The translations under genes were made by a program, and so were the position numbers. DNA of 64,000 nucleotides from Bifidobacterium bohemicum DSM 22767 (GTDB taxonomy: Bacteria; Actinomycetota; Actinomycetes; Actinomycetales; Bifidobacteriaceae): contig NZ_JGYP01000004.1 in the NCBI RefSeq assembly GCF_000741525.1, positions 26,639-90,638 on the forward strand. Reading direction: 5' to 3'. Every line of letters begins with the position of its first letter. Within the stretch, counting starts at the first letter, position 1. Shown here one piece after another: positions 43,830-51,868 of the stretch. The notes below the pieces were generated by a model. The model was not told the origin of the DNA. It worked only from the letters and a program-made list of their open reading frames with translations, and made no database searches.

Positions 43830-46551
43830 ACTTGTATATCTCCGGCGACTTATGCTGGCCGTAGTCGGGCAGCTTCCTCCGCGAATACAGGAAGGCGAGC
43901 ATCATCAACAGGAAGAGCAACAACCCGAACATGCAACCCAAAATCCCGCTTGGGCGTACAGGCTTGGAAACAACCGCATCCGTTTGGCATTTCAGATCCA
44001 GATTGTCCGCACGCTGCACTCTGCCGAAACGCTCGACATACAGATCAGAAGTCGGCTGAACGAACTTTGATTCACTCGTTTCGCAAAGTGGACTCCTCTT
44101 GGGCAAACGTGGTGCTCTTCTAGGCTGCACGACCGTGTCGCGGCGTGGTGCCGTGGCATTTCGGGCGTTCGCACCCGGCGCAGTTGCGATCAATGCCGCC
44201 GGGGCAGCGAAGGGCGCCAGCACCGCAGCGGCATTCCTGGCCATGTTTGCGTTGTTCGTCGAGGCAGAATTGCGGCTCCACCGAGCGTACAGCACCATGT
44301 CCGAGTTCACTGGCTGGTTGAAACCATAAAGCAGGCCACCGGATTCACGGGACGTGTACCATCCGTTGAAGCTGTAACCTTGGAGGGCTGGATCGGCGGG
44401 GCGCGCGACAGGGGTTCCGGCCTTGACGGACACCAGGAGAAGATCCGTACCATTCTCGGCATCGAAACGAACAATATATGATGTCACCGGTACAACCACA
44501 TCCTTCCAATGGGCGTACAACGTGAGATCACCGGTTATCTTTTGCTTGAAATCGTACCGTTCACCAGAAGAGGGATCGGTGAACCATCCGAGGAACTCAT
44601 GCCCACCGTACGTCGGCTTTGCGGGTTCTTCCACCGTCTGCCCCAAATAAACATCCTTGGTGGTGACGTCGTTAGACTGGCCGTTCTGTTGGTGGAAGAA
44701 GACTGTGCGGGCGTCATCGCTCTTCCAATGAGCGAAGAGCACGGTGTCGTCAACGATTGGTTTGGCCGGGTCAAAGTCGGTTGCGGTCTCGAACGAGCAA
44801 CCACCGTTGGCGTCCACCACGCACGCCTTCCAGCCAAGGAACTCATTGGCCTTGCCGTTGGCCTGCAACCAATCAGGTCTGCCGGGCGCCTTTTCTCCCA
44901 AAACATGCCCGGACACGATATCGATCGGATCGGGGGACTGTTGGCCGTTCAAAGTGCCGCCGCGCAGATCCATGGTCACACGCGGAGAACGGACCGAGGG
45001 AGCCAATTCACCATCAAAGGAGAATTTCTCCAAGCCAGGCAGGCCTGGATTATCACCCTCAAAGTGGAGGCAAAGAAGGCCGCCACGCAATTCCCCGTCG
45101 ATGATCTGTGGTTCCGGAACATCCGGGGAGAACTGAGGGTGACGCGGTTCCGCGAACTGACCCTTGCCGATATGCGGGTCAATCAGTTCAATCTGCCCAT
45201 CCGTCACCTTGACGTTCTGACGATCAAGACGCGGCGCCGGCAAACCCTCGTGCGCGTCCAAGTAGTGGTAATACGCATCTCCGGTGAAGCGGACGGACGC
45301 TTTGTTCAGGTTCTTCAACTCGCTATCACGGACGATCACATTCGGGTTGGCGACCAGATCCTTCGTGAATCTGATATGCTGGTTGTCCGCTTTCAACTCC
45401 TTGAGCCGGGTCAAGGTCGTGAGCGAGGAGAGATCAGTGATCTTGTTCCAGCTCAGATCAAGCGTTTTCAGATTCACCAAAGAACTCAACGGCGACACAT
45501 CGCTGATGTCGTTTTCTTCCATGTTCAGTTCCGACAGGCTCGTCATGCGCGAGATCGCGACGGGGATGGTCCCGTGAATCGCATTCGAGTCGGCGCTCAT
45601 GCTGAGCGTGATGAGCTTATGCAGACCGGCCAGTGGTTCGAAACTCGCCTCGCTCAAGCCTTCGCAGTCGTCGAGTATCAGGGTCTGCAGATTGGGGAAC
45701 ATCTGCGGAAAGTCCTTGAATGGGTCCTCGATACGAGGAATCTTATCGGCGTCCGTGTTGGGGAAGTTCTGGACACCGCTGGCATCCTCACCGATTGCGG
45801 TGTGATCCAAGTTAAGATATGTCAGCCCGGTGAGTCCGGCAAGCTGCGAGGGATCCCAGAAGAGCGATTCCGTCATGTCAACCTGACGCAGCTCAGGCAT
45901 GTTCTCCGATTTCCATGACGTGAGCCCTGCACGATTGATGTCACCGTTATTCGCGGACTGACCGACACCATCGAACGTGACGCTCGCGAGCTTGCGAAGA
46001 TGGGACATTGGAGAATAGTCGGTGACCTGAGGGAATCCGGTACGGTTGCCGGACGTGAACGACTCAAGGTTTTCGAAAACTTCAATGCCTGTTATGTCCT
46101 TGACGAAACCTCCACCGCTGACTCCGAAGTCATCGCCATCCAGGTGCGTCACCGAATCGGCCCACTCCTTGGTCACAACCGCATTGTCGGAGTTGACCGC
46201 CGGATATTTGACTTGAAGATAATGACGGAAGACCGGATCCGGGAAGCATTGGGCGATTTTGCTGACACCCAAGGAGCACGCCCCCGACTTGGCCACGTCC
46301 GCGGACTGCCTATCGGAAGAGTCGGTTTGGTGTTTCGACTCGTCTGCCGGGGCGGCTTTGCCACCCGTTGGCTCCGACCCTGTGGCCTTAGAAGCCTGGC
46401 CATCGTTCTGCACAGCGCTCTGTGGTTGGCTTTGGCTGTCAATCCCTGCGGGATCCGCAATCGCCACACTAACCGAGGCCGGCAACAAAACGCCTGCAAT
46501 CATAAGACCGGCCACAAGCCTCATCGCCGTCTTTCGTCCGAACATCTGCAT
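43828..46551 (-). CDS. surface protein with leucine-rich repeats and Listeria-Bacteroides repeats
   Basis: About 907 residues with a signal peptide (basic start, then LVAGLMIAGVLLPASVSVAIA). A low-complexity linker precedes the repeats. Internalin-type leucine-rich repeats occupy about 120-420 (for example DISDVSPLSSLVNLKTLDLSWNKI, split here as DISDVSPLSS and LVNLKTLDLSWNKI). Three InlB-like repeats (Flg_new) follow, each ending in a xxLYAHW or similar segment (FLGWFTDPSSGERYDF, FNGWYTSRESGG). The C-terminus has one membrane segment and a basic tail but no LPxTG-like motif. ATG 46551 has AAAGGAGG eight bases upstream inside the end of the adhesin gene. Likely a membrane-anchored adhesin of the pilus cluster. 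Confidence 0.85.
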   Translation of the reverse strand: MQMFGRKTAMRLVAGLMIAGVLLPASVSVAIADPAGIDSQSQPQSAVQNDGQASKATGSEPTGGKAAPADESKHQTDSSDRQSADVAKSGACSLGVSKIAQCFPDPVFRHYLQVKYPAVNSDNAVVTKEWADSVTHLDGDDFGVSGGGFVKDITGIEVFENLESFTSGNRTGFPQVTDYSPMSHLRKLASVTFDGVGQSANNGDINRAGLTSWKSENMPELRQVDMTESLFWDPSQLAGLTGLTYLNLDHTAIGEDASGVQNFPNTDADKIPRIEDPFKDFPQMFPNLQTLILDDCEGLSEASFEPLAGLHKLITLSMSADSNAIHGTIPVAISRMTSLSELNMEENDISDVSPLSSLVNLKTLDLSWNKITDLSSLTTLTRLKELKADNQHIRFTKDLVANPNVIVRDSELKNLNKASVRFTGDAYYHYLDAHEGLPAPRLDRQNVKVTDGQIELIDPHIGKGQFAEPRHPQFSPDVPEPQIIDGELRGGLLCLHFEGDNPGLPGLEKFSFDGELAPSVRSPRVTMDLRGGTLNGQQSPDPIDIVSGHVLGEKAPGRPDWLQANGKANEFLGWKACVVDANGGCSFETATDFDPAKPIVDDTVLFAHWKSDDARTVFFHQQNGQSNDVTTKDVYLGQTVEEPAKPTYGGHEFLGWFTDPSSGERYDFKQKITGDLTLYAHWKDVVVPVTSYIVRFDAENGTDLLLVSVKAGTPVARPADPALQGYSFNGWYTSRESGGLLYGFNQPVNSDMVLYARWSRNSASTNNANMARNAAAVLAPFAAPAALIATAPGANARNATAPRRDTVVQPRRAPRLPKRSPLCETSESKFVQPTSDLYVERFGRVQRADNLDLKCQTDAVVSKPVRPSGILGCMFGLLLFLLMMLAFLYSRRKLPDYGQHKSPEIYK

Positions 46552-46553
46552 CG

Positions 46554-49500
46554 TCACCGCCTCCTTTCATTGAACACATCATGAATCGATCGACTCCGTC
46601 GGCGCACATGACGTGGACCATTAGGCCGAACATGTGAGGCGCCGGTGCCGCACCGGGCAACATTCACCGTCTCTGTTCGCCGCCGCCTAGCATATCGATA
46701 TGCGGCATCGGCCAACACCATCACCGCGACAGCCAGCACAATCCACATCAGGCGGGAACCCGTCAGCGGGATGGACGTGGAAGCGTTCGAAGACACACTG
46801 CCCTTGACCGTCTTGCCTTCGTTGTGAGATTCGTCGACGACGTCCACTCGGACCGTTGCGCCTTTAGGCAAGAGGGGGGAGTCGATCGACCAGGAACCGT
46901 CCTTGTTCACGGTGGCCGTCTTCGAAACGATTTTGTCGTTGTCCTTACGCGTCCACACGACGGTGACTGTTGAGGCGCTCATGTCCTTATGACTGTCGGC
47001 TGGATCAAGCTCTCCCGATATCCGGTTGGCACCCATCTTCATGTTGGTTATCACGGGCGGAGTCATGTCTATGGTCGAATCTTTGACGACGGGACTCGTG
47101 TCCATACCGTCTTGAGTATCAACCGCGATGAAACGGTAGACGTCACCTTCCCGCACATCATCCTTATTCAGGAATTTGTTGGGAGAAATGTCGATACTCC
47201 AATCCTGTTTACCGGTTCCATTGATCGAAACCGTGCCAACCTTATTACCGTCGTCGGCGATCACCTTATTGGGGTCCGAAGCCGAACCGTCCTGCTTGCG
47301 AACCGCGTACAGGGTTAGGTCCGATTTCGGGGAATCCTCCTGCACCATCGTCCCTTTCACCGTAACCTTAGAACCAGTCGACAACTCGCCATTCGGCTTT
47401 ACTGTGTGCGGCACTTCAACGCCATCAATGGATACCCCTGAGGAGTTCAACATGTGGGGGTCGAATTTGAACTGGTTATAAGCGGTGTCGATTGTCCAAC
47501 CCAAATCAAGAAGCTTGTCAACTTTCTCGGCAGACATGTCCTTGGTGATGCCTTCAGGTGCGTTCTGGCTGGTCAACGGATTGTAAACGTCCCCGACAGA
47601 ACCCGTCGAACAGGAGGACATGTCATCATTCTTTGTCTTCGATATAGGCCAAGTGACCAACATGAAGTAACCAGACAATTCAGGCTGGTCATGGATTGCC
47701 CGACCAAAATTAATGGAACCGTCGCCGTTCTGTGCGGCGCCTGAACCGATCAACTGGCCTCCGGTGTTCATTAAGACGGTGCCGGGCGTCCACTGCATAG
47801 CACTAGGCGTTTGCTGCACTTTCTGTGCGGTTTTCGTTAAAGACGTAACAGGAACCCAATCTCCATTTTTCGATAGACCGATCCACTGGAAGTAAAGCTC
47901 ATTCACCTTGTTGCAGACCTTGTCATAGCCACGGGCGTTATACGATTGATTGAACCAGGAAGTGAAGAATGAATTCTTCGGAGCTATGCCTTTACCAGCT
48001 ACACTCGCACCCGTTATCGGGGATACAAGACCTTTATCAGTTATCAGTCCCCAATTGGACTGTCCGTTAGACCAGAGAAGCGGGGACTGATCCCAACCCG
48101 GCAAGGAGTACGGCCCTTGACAATCCGCAGATGTAGGAGCGCTATTTGTAGTGCAACCATTACCGCCAGTAACATAATTGAAAGCCTGGTAGGGCTTGCC
48201 ATCCTTTTGCACAGCAATGTTGGTCCAATTCTGCTGAGAACCAACCTTCGCATACAGAGGCATCGGGTAAGGGTTACCCGCTATCGATTGCACTGCCTCA
48301 CTATATGGGGCATAGTTATCATATTCTACAGATATCGTAAGAAAATCATATATGCCGCTATGCTGCACATCATATACCGTATAGTTATTATCTTGCTGTC
48401 TCGCCCAATTGCCCGCTGCTTTGGCATGGGCAGCATCTGTGTCGAGCGATGCATCTGAATCTCGCCACGTATTGATGTACCCGAGTTGAAATACTGACGA
48501 GGAGGTTGGGTCAAATTTGCCCCCCAGATAAAGGCCACATGTGCCAGCCGGATTACCACTCCAGGTAGACGCCAAATGGACGCAATCCGGATGGACATCC
48601 CCATGAGCTACACGAAGCACAAAATCTGCGCGGACCTCTTCGGCAGCGTACTTGTGTCTCTTGTTGTAACCCAACATTTTGACGAGCTTCGGCGTGTGCG
48701 CCTCAATGTCGTTCGCAGCGGCCAACCTAGGCTCCGGCGGACGGGCCGGGGTGACATCGGCCAACTTCTGATAGTCGTAGCCGTCGAAGACAGTGGCGAC
48801 CGTGGTGCCCATGTTCATGAGGGACTGCGCTTGATCCGGGTGCTTCTGCGCCATCTCGGCAGTGACGCCCTGCTCGTTATTGGTCAGAGGGTTGTAGATG
48901 TCGCGTGGCCAAGTGGCGTTCGACTCACCGGTCGCGACGCAGTCCTTGGTCGTGCCGCCATTGGTCGTGATGGGCCAGGTGACAAGCTTGAAATACCCAT
49001 CCAAGCTCTGATCCTTCTTGGCCGCATCGAAATTGATGGAACCATTGTGTTTCTGGTTCGGGCCATCACCCATAAGATAGTGCTGATCGCCTGCAGAAGC
49101 ATTGTATGCTACGTTCGGCTTAGGAACTTGTATAGTCACCTTCCCTTGGTTGAACGACGTCAATGCATGCGAGGTGATGCTGGTCACCGGCACCCATGAG
49201 CCGTTTTTTAAACCGAACCACTCATAATAGAAAGCGTTTGTTTCGCCACAGCTTCTGGCACCGTTGAGCCAATAAGCATAAAACGCCTTTGCAGGAGCAA
49301 GCCCCTTGTCCACGGCGTTGTTCTCCCCGACTGGCGGCTTACCGTCAACAGTATCGAAGCCATTGGCCACGTCCAATCCCCAATTGGGCTGGCTGCCACG
49401 CCAAAGACCGAGATCTTGCCGGAGTCCTACACCATTTACAGGACCGCTAGGGCCGTCACTGTCATATGAATAAACCGGACTGTTTTGCGTGATATCGGTG

Positions 49501-50612
49501 ATATAACCTTCATTACCGTGTCTGTCCTCACCCAACAGGTCATACAAGTCCTCACGCGCCATCACTGGCACTCCGGAGTCATCATTCTCCACATAATCGG
49601 GGCTTACCGTATAGTTGTCGTAATGATCAACCACGGCGTAAAGATGTCGCTTGATTTCGTTGCCTCCAAGTTTGAAATCCTCTTTGGGCTTGAGGAGGCT
49701 AGCAAGAACGCGTCCACCCCGAATCGAAACGGTCAGATAGTCAAAAGCCCCATCGTTGGAAACCCCACGTATCGTATAGAAATCAGGGAAGTTGGAATCA
49801 GGCTTCACCCACTTCTCGCTCACCCCGTTATCGGTGCCACTTTTCCCCAACGTGTTCACGTAGTACAAAGGACGGACAGTGGTAGCGTCGTTCCACCCAT
49901 AATAAAGCTGTAAGCAATGCGCTGCCTTTTGCCTCGGGGCGGTCTGGAGGTAGGGGTGGGACTTCCCATAATCTAAATCTGCGACATAGCCGGAAGGCAC
50001 GCAATCGGGGTCGACATCACCGTGCTTGACGCGAATCACCACATCCATACGCAGAGCGCCATCCCGGTAATCGAAACGATTATTATCCGCAAGAACGGCT
50101 TCCAGTTTCGGCTTGCGTGGATTGCCAATGTCGTCCTTGGTCGGATCCACGTCATCGTCATCGCTTTGCACGCCGATTTTGCCGTCGTCACCTGAATTCT
50201 TGCCTGTATCAGACGAATGGGAATCATCCTTGTTTTTCGCGCCCGTCTGAGCGCCTTGGCCTGCGCCCCCGTTCGAAGACGCGGACGAATGATTTCCCCC
50301 TGCAGGCGCATGAACTCCATCAACACCGCTGGCCGGGGTGCCGACAGTACCATAGGCGTGGTCAACGACCGAACCATCGGAGGATGAGCCGTTGATCCCG
50401 GCGCCCTTGTCGCCGGTGCCCCCAGGCACGGACGACGAATCACTCGCGCTGAGACTTTGAGTCACCGTGGGTGTGTCCCCGTTGCTCGTCGAAGATGCGT
50501 CCGCCCATGCCGCCAAGGACATGACGAGCGTAATCGACACAACAGCGGCACCAGCCATAAGCAAAGGATGCGAACCACTCGCCTTCCTTCTCTTTCTGTC
50601 TTCTTTCCTCAT
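46554..50612 (-). CDS. giant LPxTG-like pilus-associated adhesin with a duplicated domain
   Basis: About 1352 residues. A signal peptide (SHPLLMAGAAVVSITLVMSL) is followed by a Ser/Gly/Asp-rich linker to about 160. Two homologous blocks of roughly 450 residues come next. Both contain RVxHGDVxPDC, NAFYYEWFGL or NELYFQWIGL, WVPVTS, GSINF, GYFxLVTWPI and DIYNPLT or DVYNPLT. Two Ig-like domains and the sorting signal IPLTG (near 1279), a membrane segment and an unusually long basic tail of about 45 residues complete it. The block family is not recognised. It follows the sortase gene and precedes the LRR gene, so it is probably the pilus tip or a minor pilin. ATG 50612 is used (GAGGG nine bases upstream); ATG 50618 is possible. 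Confidence 0.85.
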   Translation of the reverse strand: MRKEDRKRRKASGSHPLLMAGAAVVSITLVMSLAAWADASSTSNGDTPTVTQSLSASDSSSVPGGTGDKGAGINGSSSDGSVVDHAYGTVGTPASGVDGVHAPAGGNHSSASSNGGAGQGAQTGAKNKDDSHSSDTGKNSGDDGKIGVQSDDDDVDPTKDDIGNPRKPKLEAVLADNNRFDYRDGALRMDVVIRVKHGDVDPDCVPSGYVADLDYGKSHPYLQTAPRQKAAHCLQLYYGWNDATTVRPLYYVNTLGKSGTDNGVSEKWVKPDSNFPDFYTIRGVSNDGAFDYLTVSIRGGRVLASLLKPKEDFKLGGNEIKRHLYAVVDHYDNYTVSPDYVENDDSGVPVMAREDLYDLLGEDRHGNEGYITDITQNSPVYSYDSDGPSGPVNGVGLRQDLGLWRGSQPNWGLDVANGFDTVDGKPPVGENNAVDKGLAPAKAFYAYWLNGARSCGETNAFYYEWFGLKNGSWVPVTSITSHALTSFNQGKVTIQVPKPNVAYNASAGDQHYLMGDGPNQKHNGSINFDAAKKDQSLDGYFKLVTWPITTNGGTTKDCVATGESNATWPRDIYNPLTNNEQGVTAEMAQKHPDQAQSLMNMGTTVATVFDGYDYQKLADVTPARPPEPRLAAANDIEAHTPKLVKMLGYNKRHKYAAEEVRADFVLRVAHGDVHPDCVHLASTWSGNPAGTCGLYLGGKFDPTSSSVFQLGYINTWRDSDASLDTDAAHAKAAGNWARQQDNNYTVYDVQHSGIYDFLTISVEYDNYAPYSEAVQSIAGNPYPMPLYAKVGSQQNWTNIAVQKDGKPYQAFNYVTGGNGCTTNSAPTSADCQGPYSLPGWDQSPLLWSNGQSNWGLITDKGLVSPITGASVAGKGIAPKNSFFTSWFNQSYNARGYDKVCNKVNELYFQWIGLSKNGDWVPVTSLTKTAQKVQQTPSAMQWTPGTVLMNTGGQLIGSGAAQNGDGSINFGRAIHDQPELSGYFMLVTWPISKTKNDDMSSCSTGSVGDVYNPLTSQNAPEGITKDMSAEKVDKLLDLGWTIDTAYNQFKFDPHMLNSSGVSIDGVEVPHTVKPNGELSTGSKVTVKGTMVQEDSPKSDLTLYAVRKQDGSASDPNKVIADDGNKVGTVSINGTGKQDWSIDISPNKFLNKDDVREGDVYRFIAVDTQDGMDTSPVVKDSTIDMTPPVITNMKMGANRISGELDPADSHKDMSASTVTVVWTRKDNDKIVSKTATVNKDGSWSIDSPLLPKGATVRVDVVDESHNEGKTVKGSVSSNASTSIPLTGSRLMWIVLAVAVMVLADAAYRYARRRRTETVNVARCGTGASHVRPNGPRHVRRRSRSIHDVFNERRR

Positions 50613-50690
50613 GTCCATATTCCCTCTACCCGCTAAGCTCTCTTATTATAATACATTTTGGTTATGCTGCGAGTCAAATCACGTATCGAT

Positions 50691-51713
50691 TCAAGCCTTA
50701 TGCCTTGCCTTCCTCGACCAACGTCCTCTGAATTTCCCGTTCGCATGAAGCGGCCAAGGCTGGATTCGGTGCACCGCACGCCTGACCTTCAACACCACGA
50801 AGCCGACCAGCAAGACGGCCACCATCGCAAGAAGCGACCACAAGGAACCATCACCCTGCTTTCTGACCCCCTCAGGCGGAACGGCGGTCCGCTCACCGGT
50901 TATGATCAGTCGGCTGGTATTGATGCCGTATGGGGTGCAGGTCATCAGCGTGACCAAGTCCCTGCCGTTCTGAACCGTGTAGAGATGCGTGTCGGTCGGA
51001 TCAATCACATGTACTCCCACGACCCTATAAGCCATCTTCTGACGCATCACGTTGATGAAAAACAGGTCTCCCTTGTGCATCTGGTCCAACCGCGTGAACA
51101 ACAGCGCGGAGGGAAGACCCCGGTGCCCCGAGAGCACCGCATTGGTGGATTTACCGCCTACGGGTAGGCTGGTCCCACGAAGATGACCCACTCCTTTGTC
51201 CAACACCTCGTTGGAAGTTCCGTGGTATATCGGAAGCTTTACCGATATTTTCGGAATCTCGATGCTGCCCATGATGCCGTCATGCACATCCAGTAGCTTG
51301 AGATAGATGCTGTTGCGCAACTCAGGATCAACTGCCTGGTCATCCAGATCCTGTTGGGTCGGGTTGGTCGCCGAACTGGACGAAAAGGGGTCATCGAACT
51401 CGCCAAGACTGGGCTGGCCCGACTGGGCAATAGCCACATTATATTGTTTCGCGGCCTGAATCTGCCCGGCGATCTCGGAATCGTTCCAGCCGTTGACGAT
51501 GCTTTCGACGGTATCGACCGCCTCATTCTCGTGCCGTGCGTTATACGCCTGCATCACGGGAACAAACAACAGGGCGACCACCAAGGCGATCGCAATCATA
51601 TCATGCATCCAATGTATCGCGTAACCATACCAGTCGCGCTTCTTCGCCTGTTGCTTTACATCAAAAAAACTTTCAAAAGGTTCGCCTTTGAACTCGGTCA
51701 CGCTTACTCTCAT
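50691..51713 (-). CDS. srtC: class C sortase (pilus polymerase)
   Basis: Membrane transpeptidase that joins pilin subunits. It has 340 residues: a cytoplasmic basic start, a membrane segment (about 35-55), lid motif DDPF (near 107) typical of class C enzymes, then the sortase barrel with His in LSGHRGLP (near 197), Cys in TLMTCTPYG (near 259) and Arg in INTSRLIITG. A second hydrophobic segment at the C-terminus (LLAMVAVLLVGFVVL) followed by basic residues is also class C-like. GAGGGAG precedes ATG 51713. It sits between the major pilin and the adhesin gene. Confidence 0.95.
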   Translation of the reverse strand: MRVSVTEFKGEPFESFFDVKQQAKKRDWYGYAIHWMHDMIAIALVVALLFVPVMQAYNARHENEAVDTVESIVNGWNDSEIAGQIQAAKQYNVAIAQSGQPSLGEFDDPFSSSSATNPTQQDLDDQAVDPELRNSIYLKLLDVHDGIMGSIEIPKISVKLPIYHGTSNEVLDKGVGHLRGTSLPVGGKSTNAVLSGHRGLPSALLFTRLDQMHKGDLFFINVMRQKMAYRVVGVHVIDPTDTHLYTVQNGRDLVTLMTCTPYGINTSRLIITGERTAVPPEGVRKQGDGSLWSLLAMVAVLLVGFVVLKVRRAVHRIQPWPLHANGKFRGRWSRKARHKA

Positions 51714-51806
51714 ACGCGCGCTCCCTCGCCGCTTTCAAAAGCACGGTCACCATGACACCATGGCCAGCCGCTTATACCAATTATGTATTTTCGCTGACAT
51801 ACAACT

Positions 51807-51844
51807 CCCCGTTCAGAACCGAACCATCACGGCTCCGAACGGGG
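51807..51844 (-). promoter_or_regulatory. 15-pair RNA hairpin between pilin and sortase genes
   Basis: In the minus-strand RNA 51830-51844 pairs with 51807-51821 over 15 positions, two of them G-U, with an eight-base loop. There is no T run, so it is more likely a processing or attenuation element than a full terminator. Such an element would let the pilin be made in excess over the sortase. Confidence 0.5.
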
Positions 51845-51868
51845 ACGTTGAATTCGCTACCCTACTAC

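Noticed and set aside
43791..44123. 110-codon plus-strand frame with a good Shine-Dalgarno sequence (GGGGAGG before ATG)
   Set aside because: It runs antisense into the LRR gene, has no recognisable domain, and its residues look like a shadow of that gene.
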